Assembly (NCBI RefSeq): GCF_003807585.1
Contig: NZ_RMBX01000001.1
Location: 620,001 to 684,000 of the forward strand
Direction: 5' to 3'
DNA from: Chitinophaga barathri
Lineage (GTDB): Bacteria; Bacteroidota; Bacteroidia; Chitinophagales; Chitinophagaceae
DNA length: 64,000 nucleotides
The stretch's first letter is position 1; each line of letters begins with the position of its first letter. Of this stretch, positions 23,751 to 32,985 are shown in pieces. The position numbers and the translations under genes are program-made. A model generated the notes under the pieces. It did no database searches. It had not been told where the DNA came from and saw only the letters and a program-made list of their open reading frames with translations.

Positions 23751-26291
23751 TCAGAATAATTCCGTTTGTATATTCCCTTCGTCATCCTCTTCTTTTTCCG
23801 CCTCTTCATCTTCTGTGATCAATTCAATGCTCACGAAATCGTCTCCGGCAATTTTGGTCCCGACTGTTTTCCAGCCAGCCACCTCATATACTTCATGCAG
23901 CGAAATCTCTTCTTCTTCGGGCGAACGTTTTTTGCCGGTGCGCAGGATCACAACAGGCTCCGCCTGCGTGGTCACCAATTCCAGGTAATTGTTCGGGCCT
24001 TCTTTGATGAAGGAGAATTTGTTGTTCAGCGTCTGTGTTTCGATCTTGAAACGTTTGATGTTGAACTGTTTTTTATCCGCGTCGAAGTATACGGCGGTCA
24101 CGATCCTTTCAGGGTTGAACTTCTCGATGTAAACGGCATCGTTTGATTCGTAACGGTTCGTGATCTCGTAATTGGTAAGCTCGTAGGTGCCGTTTTTGTA
24201 GAAGACGAGGATCTTATCGTCACCTTCAAAAGAGCCCACGTAGATACCGCGCTGCTCGGTATTGAGGCGGCCTACCGCGTCATCGTACCATATCTTGATA
24301 CCGCTGAGGGTGGACACGCCTTTTTCTTTGAACTTCACGGTGCGGATGGGCCATTTGGTCACCACGTTGCCCATGGAACTGCGTGCTTTGATGGGGATGG
24401 TCTCGAAGTAGAAATCGAATTCCTTTTTCTTGGCCGCGCAGTTCGGGCTGAGGCGTACAGTCACCACTTCGGCTTCCCCGTTCGGGTTCGCGGAGAAGTA
24501 ATGTACTTTGGAGCCTTTTTCACCTTTGGTGAGGTGGTATTCCTTATCGCGGGTGATGCCGGTTACGTTGAAACGTTTGGCAAGACTGTAGCTGGTTTTG
24601 CCGTCTACATAGATCATATTGTAGGTCATCCGCTCATCTCCTTTACGGAATACGTCCACATGGATGATGTCTTTCCCCACAAATGTTTTATCCGCCACTT
24701 TGGTCACCAGCATTACGCCGTCGCGGCGGAATACGATGATATTATCCAGGTCCGAACAATCGGCAACAAATTCATCTTTTTTAAGCGAGGTACCGATGAA
24801 GCCGTCCTCACGGTTTACGTACAGCTTGGTATTGGCGATGGCCACCTGCTGCACCTGGATGGTGTCAAACAGTTTGATCTCGGTTTTGCGCTCGCGGCCT
24901 TTACCGTATTTTTTCAGCAGGTTCTCATAATAACCTACGGCATAATCTGTCAGGTTGGCGAGATCGTGTTTTACCTGTTTGATGTCCGCTTCGATGCCCC
25001 TGATCTGTTCCGTCAGTTCGTTGATATCCAGGCGGTAGATACGGCGCACGGGTTTTTCCGTGAGTTTGAGGATATCTTCCCGCTGTATCTCGCGTTTCAG
25101 CTGTTTTTTATACGGGCCAAAACCTTTGTCGATAGCCTGTAGTACGGTTTCCCAGTCCTTATGTTTCTGCTCCAGTTCTTTGTATATCCCTTTCTCGAAG
25201 AAGATCTTTTCGAGCGAGGTATAATGCCATTTTTCTTCCAGTTCCGCCAGCCTGATCTCCAGTTCCTTACGCAGCAGTTCTTTGGTGAAATCAGCGGAAT
25301 ACCGCAGCAGGTCGGATGCGCCCATGAACACCGGCCTGTCGTTCATGATCACACAGGCGTTCGGTGAAATGCTCACTTCGCAGTCCGTAAAGGCGTACAG
25401 CGCATCGATGGTGATGTCCGGCGATATGCCGGGTGCCAGCTGCACTTCTATCTCCACGTCTTTGGCGGTATTGTCCACCACCTTTTTGATCTTGATCTTC
25501 CCGTTGTCGTTCGCTTTTACGATGGATTCCATCAGCGCTGAAGTGGTAACGCCATACGGTACGTCTTTGATCAGGAGGGTCTTTTTGTCTTTCTCCTCGA
25601 TATGCGCCCTTACGCGGACCTTGCCGCCGCGGCGGCCGTCGTTGTAATTGGTCACGTCTATCATGCCGCCGGTGAGGAAGTCCGGGTGCAGTTCGAACTT
25701 CTTACCCCGCAGGTACTTCACGGAAGCATCGATCAGCTCGCAGAAGTTGTGCGGGAGTATTTTTGTGCTGAGGCCCACCGCAATACCTTCCGCGCCCTGC
25801 GCAAGCAGCAGCGGGAATTTCATGGGGAGGGCGAGCGGCTCGTTCTTACGGCCGTCGTAGCTCAGTTGCCATTCCGTGGTTTTGTTGTTAAACGCAACGT
25901 CCAGTGCAAATTTGGAAAGGCGCGCCTCGATGTAACGAGCGGCGGCCGCATCGTCTCCCGTGCGTACATCCCCCCAGTTACCCTGGGTTTCGATCAGCAG
26001 GTCCTTCTGGCCGAGGTTTACGATGGCGTCGCTGATGGAAGCATCGCCATGCGGATGGTACTGCATGGTTTGCCCGATCACGTTCGCCACTTTGTTGAAA
26101 CGCCCGTCATCCATTTCCTTCATGGCGTGCAGGATGCGGCGCTGCACGGGCTTCAGCCCGTCTTCCACGCCAGGTACCGCACGCTCCAGGATCACGTAGG
26201 ATGCGTAATCCAGGAACCAGTCCTTATACTTCTCATCTACGTGCGCAAGGCCATGCAGTGATTCGTCCGGTGTTTCGTTGATGTTACTCAT
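23751..26291 (-). CDS. parC: DNA topoisomerase IV subunit A
   Basis: The 846-residue type IIA topoisomerase A subunit breaks and rejoins DNA during decatenation. The N-terminal winged-helix domain has the QYHPHGDASISDAIV stretch, and the catalytic Tyr is in AAARYIEARLSKFA. A coiled coil and GyrA-like C-terminal propeller follow, without the gyrase box that marks GyrA, and the tail is acidic (EDEEAEKEEDDEGN). The partner parE lies upstream in the same operon with two small genes between. GyrA is less likely because of the missing gyrase box and the adjacency to parE. Confidence 0.92.
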   Translation of the reverse strand: MSNINETPDESLHGLAHVDEKYKDWFLDYASYVILERAVPGVEDGLKPVQRRILHAMKEMDDGRFNKVANVIGQTMQYHPHGDASISDAIVNLGQKDLLIETQGNWGDVRTGDDAAAARYIEARLSKFALDVAFNNKTTEWQLSYDGRKNEPLALPMKFPLLLAQGAEGIAVGLSTKILPHNFCELIDASVKYLRGKKFELHPDFLTGGMIDVTNYNDGRRGGKVRVRAHIEEKDKKTLLIKDVPYGVTTSALMESIVKANDNGKIKIKKVVDNTAKDVEIEVQLAPGISPDITIDALYAFTDCEVSISPNACVIMNDRPVFMGASDLLRYSADFTKELLRKELEIRLAELEEKWHYTSLEKIFFEKGIYKELEQKHKDWETVLQAIDKGFGPYKKQLKREIQREDILKLTEKPVRRIYRLDINELTEQIRGIEADIKQVKHDLANLTDYAVGYYENLLKKYGKGRERKTEIKLFDTIQVQQVAIANTKLYVNREDGFIGTSLKKDEFVADCSDLDNIIVFRRDGVMLVTKVADKTFVGKDIIHVDVFRKGDERMTYNMIYVDGKTSYSLAKRFNVTGITRDKEYHLTKGEKGSKVHYFSANPNGEAEVVTVRLSPNCAAKKKEFDFYFETIPIKARSSMGNVVTKWPIRTVKFKEKGVSTLSGIKIWYDDAVGRLNTEQRGIYVGSFEGDDKILVFYKNGTYELTNYEITNRYESNDAVYIEKFNPERIVTAVYFDADKKQFNIKRFKIETQTLNNKFSFIKEGPNNYLELVTTQAEPVVILRTGKKRSPEEEEISLHEVYEVAGWKTVGTKIAGDDFVSIELITEDEEAEKEEDDEGNIQTELF

Positions 26292-26316
26292 ATACTTAAC
26301 TGAAAAAAATTAAAGG

Positions 26317-26718
26317 TTATCGTTGCCCCGCCAGGAAATCGTCCCTCCAGACCCTCACCGAATCGATCTTCACATCGTCCAGCGTATTGAGCTCTATAAA
26401 GGAACAATCTTCGATGGCTTCCAGCTCGTGCCAGATGCGGATGGGGATCTCCACTTTCGCGGGGGCCGCTATCAAGTCTGTCCGTATTTCGCTCTCGTCT
26501 ATCGGGCACCAGTGAAGGTAGGCCTTTCCGCTGAGCAGGTACATGATCTCGGGGTTCTTGTACTCGCTGTTGCCGAGGTGATAATGTTGCCCGCTGCTGG
26601 AGCCGGCGTTCCGGTAACAGAGAATGAAGGTGCCCGTCCTGAACGTCTGCCAGTCAAAGTTCCGGCCCCTGTTATCTTCCCCCCGCAGCTCAAGCGGCGT
26701 AATAGTGATCTGTGACAT
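26317..26718 (-). CDS. Cupin-fold protein between parE and parC
   Basis: A 133-residue single-domain cupin. Motif 1 reads GQHYHLGNSEYKNPEIMYLLSGKA, with the metal-binding His-x-His and Glu; motif 2 includes PIRIWHELEAIEDC with the second His. It resembles WxcM-like or sugar-isomerase cupins, but the substrate cannot be told. The ATG at 26718 is chosen because it follows the upstream stop by 1 bp; earlier ATGs at 26727 and 26745 overlap DUF1835. It is 25 bp from parC, so it is cotranscribed. Confidence 0.8.
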   Translation of the reverse strand: MSQITITPLELRGEDNRGRNFDWQTFRTGTFILCYRNAGSSSGQHYHLGNSEYKNPEIMYLLSGKAYLHWCPIDESEIRTDLIAAPAKVEIPIRIWHELEAIEDCSFIELNTLDDVKIDSVRVWRDDFLAGQR

Positions 26719-26719
26719 G

Positions 26720-27562
26720 TTATGCATTTTCAGCCGGTGCGGCATCGCCGCCGCCAGGCAATTTGATCTCGTAATCGCGCATCGTTTTCAGCTCTCCCTT
26801 ATATTCCAGCTTGTCGTCCCTGATCAGCTCTTTCAGCCGCCAGTTGAGGAACTGGTCCATGACCGGGTATTTGAACTTGCCTACCACCTGCGCAATCACT
26901 TTATTCGCTTTCTGGAAATCTTTGCCGGATTGCTGGAGCAGGTCCTTGTCGAAAAAAGCGCTGGGCTCGCCACGCAGCTTTTTCCCGCCTTCCAGTATCC
27001 TTACGCCTCCGTTTTCATTCATGAGGCGGCGCCATTCGTCCCCGTCCAGCTCAAACTCCGCGAGGGATACTTCCCTGGCCAGTTTTTTGGCTTTAAGGAA
27101 TTCCTTCGGCAGTATCTGGCTGAGGTGAGTGGGGTAAAACACGCCGTTCTTTTCGTTGAGGAAAGGCAGGTTGTTCAGGTAAATGAGGTGGATGCGGCCG
27201 GAGAAACGATCCAGCTGGCTGATGAGCCAGTAATAACCGCATACGTCCGTAGCATTTTGACCTGCCCATATCCAGATGATCAGCTCTTCTTCTTCACGGA
27301 GGCGGGCTTTCAGTTCCCGGATAGGGTCCGCGGGTGCCACGGCCACTTCTCCTTCCGCGGGAGCGGCCACTACCACGTCCTGCACGGTGTTCCACCATTC
27401 CTTGCGCGCAGAGCGCCCGTCCGGCGTGTCCAGGATAAAGAGCGGGCCTACGGCGAGGTCGTCCTCAAAACTCATTATTTCTCCTTCCAGCAGTGGGTCC
27501 AGTTCCATGGCCGCTTTCAGGTTGGCCTCGGAAGATTGCCCGAATACAATATGTAATGTCAT
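26720..27562 (-). CDS. DUF1835 family protein
   Basis: A 280-residue cytoplasmic protein. The N-terminal DUF1835 domain begins LHIVFGQSSEANLKAAM and continues with GEIMSFEDDLAVGPL; the C-terminal half (about 150-265) fits the DUF3658-type helical region. Its function is unknown. The gene is 20 bp downstream of parE and 1 bp upstream of the cupin gene, in the topoisomerase operon. The Glu- and Ala-rich C-terminus and Pro/Gly linker are ordinary. Confidence 0.85.
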   Translation of the reverse strand: MTLHIVFGQSSEANLKAAMELDPLLEGEIMSFEDDLAVGPLFILDTPDGRSARKEWWNTVQDVVVAAPAEGEVAVAPADPIRELKARLREEEELIIWIWAGQNATDVCGYYWLISQLDRFSGRIHLIYLNNLPFLNEKNGVFYPTHLSQILPKEFLKAKKLAREVSLAEFELDGDEWRRLMNENGGVRILEGGKKLRGEPSAFFDKDLLQQSGKDFQKANKVIAQVVGKFKYPVMDQFLNWRLKELIRDDKLEYKGELKTMRDYEIKLPGGGDAAPAENA

Positions 27563-27582
27563 CTCAGTTTGTACAGTTATAA

Positions 27583-29487
27583 TTAAGCCTTGGCTTCTTC
27601 AGCCTCCTCTACCAGGTCTTTTTCGTAGCGCAGGTTGCTGATGATAAAGTCCTGCCTGTGCTGGGTGTTTTTGCCCATATAATATTCCAGCATTTTGGCC
27701 ACCGGCATTTCCTGCGAAGGAATAATAGGCGATTTACGCATATCGTCGCCAATGAACTGGCCGAACTCTTCAGGGGAAATTTCACCCAGGCCTTTAAATC
27801 GTGTGATCTCGGGTTTATTGCCCAGCTTTTTCACCGCTTTCTGTTTTTCTTCCTCGCTGTAGCAGTAAATGGTCTGCTGTTTGTTCCGCACTCGGAACAG
27901 CGGGGTTTCCAGGATGTACACGTGCCCGTTCTTCACCAGGTCCGGGAAGAACTGGAGGAAAAACGTGAGCATCAGCAGGCGGATGTGCATGCCGTCCACG
28001 TCCGCATCGGTGGCTATCACGATATTATTGTACCGCAGCCCTTCCATGCCTTCTTCGATATTGAGGGCGTGTTGCAACAGGTTAAATTCTTCGTTCTCGT
28101 ATACGATCTTTTTGGTGAGGCCGTAACAGTTCAGCGGTTTACCACGAAGGCTGAACACAGCCTGCGTCTCCACGTTACGGCTTTTGGTGATGGAGCCGCT
28201 CGCGGAATCGCCCTCCGTGATAAAGATGGTGGTTTCCTTTTGTTTGCTGACCAGCTCCTCTTTTTGTTTGCCGCTGTACTCCTCGTTCATATGCACACGG
28301 CAGTCCCGCAGCTTTTTATTGTGGAGATTGGCTTTTTTGGCGCGTTCGTTCGCCAGTTTTTTGATGCCGGCCAGTTCCTTCCTTTCCCTTTCGCTCTGTT
28401 CGATCCTTTTTTTGAGGGCGTCCGCCGCGGAAGAGTTCCGGTGCAGGTAATCGTCCAGTTGTTTGCTGAGGAACTCCAGCACGAAGGCTTTCATGCTCTG
28501 CCCGCCTTCGGACACCGTAATGGAGCCCAGTTTGGTTTTGGTCTGGCTCTCGAACACCGGCTCCTGCACGCGTACCGCAATGGCCGCACAGATGGAGGCG
28601 CGTATATCGGTAGCGTCGTAGTCTTTTTTGTAGAAATCCCGCACGGTCTTTACAAAGGCCTCGCGGAAAGCAGCCAGGTGCGTACCGCCCTGGGTGGTAT
28701 GCTGGCCGTTTACAAAGGAATAATATTCCTCGCCGTATTGATTTTCGTGGGTAATGGCCACTTCAATGTCCTCGCCTTTCAGGTGAATGACGGGGTACCG
28801 CAGGTCGTCCGGGTTGGTTTTGCGCTGCAGGAGGTCCAGCAGGCCATTTTTGGAAATGAACTTCTGCCCGTTGAAATTGATGATAAGCCCGGCATTGAGG
28901 AAACAGTAGTTCCATATCTGGTTCTCCAGGAAGTCCGGGATATAATGATAGTTCTTAAAAACGGTATCATCCGGGCTGAAGGTCACCAAAGTGCCGTTCG
29001 GCTCGCTGGTGCCGGTTTCCTTGTGTTCCTTCGTGAGCACGCCCCTTTCGAACTCCGCGGCTTTGGCTTTGCCTTCGCGCACGGAAGTGACCTTAAAATA
29101 GCTGCTGAGGGCATTCACGGCTTTGGTACCCACCCCGTTCAGCCCCACGGACTTCTGGAAGGCCTTGCTGTCGTATTTCGCGCCGGTGTTGATCTTGCTC
29201 ACCACGTCCACCACCTTGCCCAGGGGGATGCCCCTGCCAAAGTCCCGCACGGTCACGCTATGTTCGGAGACTTTAATGTCGATCTGCTTGCCGAAGCCCA
29301 TCATATGCTCATCTATACAGTTATCCACCACTTCCTTGATGAGAATGTAAATACCATCGTCCATACTGCTGCCGTCTCCCAGCTTGCCGATATACATTCC
29401 GGGGCGCAGGCGGATGTGCTCCCGCCAGTCCAGCGAACGGATGGATTCCTCCGTATAGGCATTGAACATGTCTTTATTTTCTGCCAT
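27583..29487 (-). CDS. parE: DNA topoisomerase IV subunit B
   Basis: The 634-residue ATPase subunit of topoisomerase IV. The GHKL ATPase is seen in [21 protein letters not shown] and [10 protein letters not shown]; the transducer domain and the TOPRIM domain follow ([15 protein letters not shown] and [12 protein letters not shown], the metal-binding Asp cluster). Length and TOPRIM order fit ParE/GyrB; it is assigned to ParE because parC follows in the same operon. It is the first gene of parE-DUF1835-cupin-parC. Confidence 0.93.
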   Translation of the reverse strand: MAENKDMFNAYTEESIRSLDWREHIRLRPGMYIGKLGDGSSMDDGIYILIKEVVDNCIDEHMMGFGKQIDIKVSEHSVTVRDFGRGIPLGKVVDVVSKINTGAKYDSKAFQKSVGLNGVGTKAVNALSSYFKVTSVREGKAKAAEFERGVLTKEHKETGTSEPNGTLVTFSPDDTVFKNYHYIPDFLENQIWNYCFLNAGLIINFNGQKFISKNGLLDLLQRKTNPDDLRYPVIHLKGEDIEVAITHENQYGEEYYSFVNGQHTTQGGTHLAAFREAFVKTVRDFYKKDYDATDIRASICAAIAVRVQEPVFESQTKTKLGSITVSEGGQSMKAFVLEFLSKQLDDYLHRNSSAADALKKRIEQSERERKELAGIKKLANERAKKANLHNKKLRDCRVHMNEEYSGKQKEELVSKQKETTIFITEGDSASGSITKSRNVETQAVFSLRGKPLNCYGLTKKIVYENEEFNLLQHALNIEEGMEGLRYNNIVIATDADVDGMHIRLLMLTFFLQFFPDLVKNGHVYILETPLFRVRNKQQTIYCYSEEEKQKAVKKLGNKPEITRFKGLGEISPEEFGQFIGDDMRKSPIIPSQEMPVAKMLEYYMGKNTQHRQDFIISNLRYEKDLVEEAEEAKA

Positions 29488-29886
29488 AGTCTGTCTGTTA
29501 ATCTCTTGATGTTGAAACCGTTGGGGTGAGGCTGGCCCCGGCCCCTTACTAAATCTTTTAGCAAAACCCGGTCGTTGGCAAAAATAAAGGATTGTCCCAA
29601 TATCCCAAGTAGATTTTATGCACCATACTTATTTTATTGGAATTGAAAGATTTGGGGGGATATTCACATTCTCCTCCCACGCTCCCCGCCTTTTAAGCAA
29701 AATAAATAACACGTTCGTATAATAACGCGTAATTAAAAAAATGCATATTTTATTAGATAAGTGATCAACAACGGGCTATCAAATAAATTTCTATTCAAAT
29801 ATTATTTTATATGATTAAATTATCTATATTTACATCCGGCTTCCGAAAGAAAACAGAAAACCTAGTAAAGAACTAAATGTATCCTG
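29488..29886. other. Non-coding 399-bp gap upstream of parE and the two micro-ORFs
   Basis: This divergent intergenic region is very AT-rich from about 29700 on. CTATATTTAC at about 29822 resembles a -7 box with a mismatch at the last base and could serve the 51-residue ORF at 29887. I see no other gene or RNA structure. Confidence 0.35.
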
Positions 29887-30042
29887 ATGAAAACTGTCTT
29901 TTTTACGTTAGTTATTGCTGTATTGATAGTCGCACTCGTGGTTACCTTCCTGGTAAGCCAGGAACAGCGGGATATGCACCGTTTCAAAAACGTGTTCATC
30001 CGCATGATGCAGAAGTTCGACTCCTGGCAGATGTTACGCTGA
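29887..30042 (+). CDS. 51-residue single-pass membrane protein
   Basis: A small frame starting MKTVFFTLVIAVLIVALVV, a single hydrophobic helix (residues 4-23), then a hydrophilic basic tail. It has no known domain. It is followed 61 bp later by a second tiny membrane-protein ORF and then a terminator, suggesting both are expressed together. The pair may be real small proteins; the composition and their tandem order are the only support. Confidence 0.5.
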   Translation: MKTVFFTLVIAVLIVALVVTFLVSQEQRDMHRFKNVFIRMMQKFDSWQMLR

Positions 30043-30103
30043 GGGTATTTCTCCCTTAAATTTATCCAGAACACAACTTTTTAACTTATTAATCCCTATA
30101 CCT

Positions 30104-30226
30104 ATGAAAACCGGCTTACTATTTAAACTGGCATGCCTGTGCATTGCCTCCGTGGTCCTGATCGCCCATTTCGCGCGTACTTATATGAAGAAAACGCGCC
30201 TGGTGAAGCTGCGCTCCGCCCACTAA
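30104..30226 (+). CDS. 40-residue small membrane protein
   Basis: The frame starts MKTGLLFKLACLCIASVVLI, one hydrophobic helix, then a basic C-terminus (KKTRLVKLRSAH). It follows the 51-residue ORF, and the strong terminator at 30290 lies 64 bp beyond its stop. It has no recognised family. Its size leaves real doubt. Confidence 0.45.
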   Translation: MKTGLLFKLACLCIASVVLIAHFARTYMKKTRLVKLRSAH

Positions 30227-30289
30227 GCCAAAACACAAGCCATACCCTGGTAATAAAGGCATACCAGGGCACAGTTGAGAAAAAAAACT

Positions 30290-30319
30290 GACCCGTTCCA
30301 TCTGGCGCGGGTCTTTTTT
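30290..30319 (+). terminator. Terminator after the two micro-ORFs
   Basis: GACCCG (30290-30295) pairs with CGGGTC (30308-30313) and is followed by TTTTTTATT. A separate inverted repeat CCCTGGTA/TACCAGGG (30245-30269) lies just upstream without a T-run. Confidence 0.7.
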
Positions 30320-30548
30320 ATTCCCTTTATAATATTTTTATCCTTTTATGATACTATCCTCACAAAAAAGCCCAAAACATTTGTAAACCCCGTCAGGATT
30401 GCGTATATTGTCTTCACACACAGGATTATACACTACAGTTACAGCTTACACTCGAGGATACGGTCCACGCCGTACCCCGGCCATTAATTGATATTACCGT
30501 CAATAGTGATGCGACCACATTACTGCCGGTACCATATTCCACACACCA

Positions 30549-32858
30549 ATGAAAAGATACCAAATAGTAGCTATTGCTGCTGTAGGCCTGTTGTTCTTCC
30601 GTGCATGTACCTCCTCTTCAGGCACGCGTAATACATCCGCCGGCAAACTGCCGGATGAGGTAGATTACAATTTCCACATCAGGCCTATCCTCTCAGACAA
30701 ATGTTTTACCTGCCACGGACCAGACGCCAACAAACGTGAAGCCGGCCTCCGCCTGGATATTGGAGACAGTGCATTTAAAGCGCTCAAAGAAACGCCCGGC
30801 GCCTTCGCTTTTATTCCCGGCAAACCGCATGAATCGGAAGTGTACAAAAGGCTTATCTCGGAAGATTCTTCCCTGCGCATGCCTCCTCCCAATTCCAATC
30901 TCCAGCTCACCCAGCACGAGATCAAACTGATCGAAAAGTGGATCAAACAAGGCGCGAAATACAAACCGCACTGGGCCTTCGTGCCCCCCAAAGCCGTGAA
31001 ACCGCCGGAAGTGGACGATGAAAAATGGCCACGGAACGAGATCGATAATTTTGTACTGACGGCCATGGAGCAACATGGGCTCAAACCCAATCCCGAAGCA
31101 GACCGCGAGCGCCTGCTGAAACGCGCCTGCCTGGACCTCACCGGCCTCCCCCCTTCCCTCGACATGATGGACCGCTTCCTTGCGGACACCCGGCCCGACG
31201 CATACGAACGGCTGATAGACACCCTGCTGGCCATGCCGCAGTACGGCGAAAAAATGGCCGTGCACTGGATGGACGTAGCCAGGTATGCGGACAGTCATGG
31301 CTACCAGGATGATAATTACCGTAGCCAATGGCCCTGGCGCGACTGGGTGATCCACGCCTTTAATACAAACATTCCCTACAATAATTTCGTCACCTGGCAA
31401 CTGGCCGGCGACCTTTTACCCGGCTCCACCCGCGAGCAGCTCCTCGCCTCCGGCTTCAACCGCAACCACAAGATCACCGAAGAAGGCGGGGTGATAGACG
31501 AGGAATACCGCGTGGAATATGTGCGTGACCGGACAAATACCCTGGGCAAAGCTTTCCTCGGCGTTACGATCGAATGCGCGCAATGCCACGACCACAAATA
31601 CGATCCCTTCACACAAAAAGAATATTACGAGCTCACCGCCTTCTTCAACAACATCCGTGAAGTAGGCCTGGAATCCACCGTAGGCGGGCCTGAAACATAC
31701 GCCAAAACGCCTTACATGGAGATTTCGAACGCGGAGGTGAAAGACGTGCTCTCGTTCGTAAACCGCACGGACACAAACCGGCTGATCGTATCCGTGATGG
31801 GCGATAAAGATTCAGTGCATCCTACGTATATCCTTAACCGTGGGGTATACGATGCCCACGGCCCTGAAGTGACCGCAGGCACGCCCCGCTCTATCATGAG
31901 CTTCAGCAATCTTCCGCCCAACAGGCTGGGGTTGTCCGAATGGCTTTTCAGCCGGCAAAACCCGCTTACCGCAAGAGTTTTCGTGAACCGTATGTGGCAG
32001 GAAGTATTTGGTAAAGGTATCGTTAAAACCTCCGGCGACTTCGGCATGCAGGGCGAGCTGCCCTCCCACCCCGAACTGCTGGACTGGCTGGCGGTGGACT
32101 TTATGGAGCACAACTGGGACATCAAACGGCTGATGAAAAAGATGGTGACCTCCGCCACTTACAGGCAGAGCGCCGTAGTGCCGAAAGACAAAATACAATC
32201 TGATCCTGATAATATCTGGCTTTCCCGCGCACCGCGCTTCCGCCTGCCCGCAGAGGGCGTACGGGACCTGGTGCTGGGCAGCAGCGGCCTGCTCGTGAAA
32301 AAGATCGGCGGCCCCAGCGTAAAACCCTACCAGCCGAAAGGCCTCTGGGAACTGGCCACCTCCGGCCGCGGCATCCTGGCGCGGTACCAGCAGGATCATG
32401 GCGAAAGCCTTTACCGCCGCGGGTTGTACACCTTCATCAAAAGAACCGTGCCGCCACCTTCGCTGATGATATTCGACGGCAGCAACCGCGACCAGTGTGA
32501 AGTAAAAAGATCCACCACCAACACGCCGTTACAGGCGCTCGTGATGCTGAACGACCCTACCGTGCTGGAAGCCTCGCGCGTACTGGCGGCAAAGCTGCTG
32601 CGGGAGAAGAAGGAACCGGTGGAAACGGCTTTCAGGATGATCGTTTGCCGCAAACCGCAACCGAAGGAACTCGCCATATTGCAGGAATATTATAAAGACC
32701 AGCAGGCGCATTTCCTCGCCCAGCCGGATATGGCGGACAAACTCATCCATAACGGTGAATACCAGCTGCCTGAAAAGAAAGAAGTACCGGCAGTAGCCGC
32801 GCTGATGCAGGTGATCACGGCTATATACAATCTCGAAGAATCGACCAGCAAAAGCTGA
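30549..32858 (+). CDS. DUF1549/DUF1553 lipoprotein with cytochrome c-type (PSCyt1) domain
   Basis: A 769-residue lipoprotein (lipobox FRAC). Residues about 35-120 form a planctomycete-type cytochrome domain with a heme c motif CFTCH. The DUF1549 (PSCyt2) domain follows (about 155-370; WMDVARYADSHGYQ, CAQCHDHKYDP with a second CxxCH), then DUF1553 (about 470-740; ARVFVNRMWQEVFGKGIV, DGSNRDQCEVKRSTTNTPLQAL). This architecture is frequent in Planctomycetes and Verrucomicrobia and also in soil Bacteroidota, beside DUF1501. The reaction is not established. It is the first gene of a four-gene set. Confidence 0.88.
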   Translation: MKRYQIVAIAAVGLLFFRACTSSSGTRNTSAGKLPDEVDYNFHIRPILSDKCFTCHGPDANKREAGLRLDIGDSAFKALKETPGAFAFIPGKPHESEVYKRLISEDSSLRMPPPNSNLQLTQHEIKLIEKWIKQGAKYKPHWAFVPPKAVKPPEVDDEKWPRNEIDNFVLTAMEQHGLKPNPEADRERLLKRACLDLTGLPPSLDMMDRFLADTRPDAYERLIDTLLAMPQYGEKMAVHWMDVARYADSHGYQDDNYRSQWPWRDWVIHAFNTNIPYNNFVTWQLAGDLLPGSTREQLLASGFNRNHKITEEGGVIDEEYRVEYVRDRTNTLGKAFLGVTIECAQCHDHKYDPFTQKEYYELTAFFNNIREVGLESTVGGPETYAKTPYMEISNAEVKDVLSFVNRTDTNRLIVSVMGDKDSVHPTYILNRGVYDAHGPEVTAGTPRSIMSFSNLPPNRLGLSEWLFSRQNPLTARVFVNRMWQEVFGKGIVKTSGDFGMQGELPSHPELLDWLAVDFMEHNWDIKRLMKKMVTSATYRQSAVVPKDKIQSDPDNIWLSRAPRFRLPAEGVRDLVLGSSGLLVKKIGGPSVKPYQPKGLWELATSGRGILARYQQDHGESLYRRGLYTFIKRTVPPPSLMIFDGSNRDQCEVKRSTTNTPLQALVMLNDPTVLEASRVLAAKLLREKKEPVETAFRMIVCRKPQPKELAILQEYYKDQQAHFLAQPDMADKLIHNGEYQLPEKKEVPAVAALMQVITAIYNLEESTSKS

Positions 32859-32985
32859 CAGGCATTAGATACATACAAGCTGAACAGGAACACTGCACAG
32901 CTCTTGTCCGGCAATTATAACACCGCTGATAAAACAATCTCCTGAAAGATTCCGATCAGCATCCTAACATCTAAACACGTCTCTG

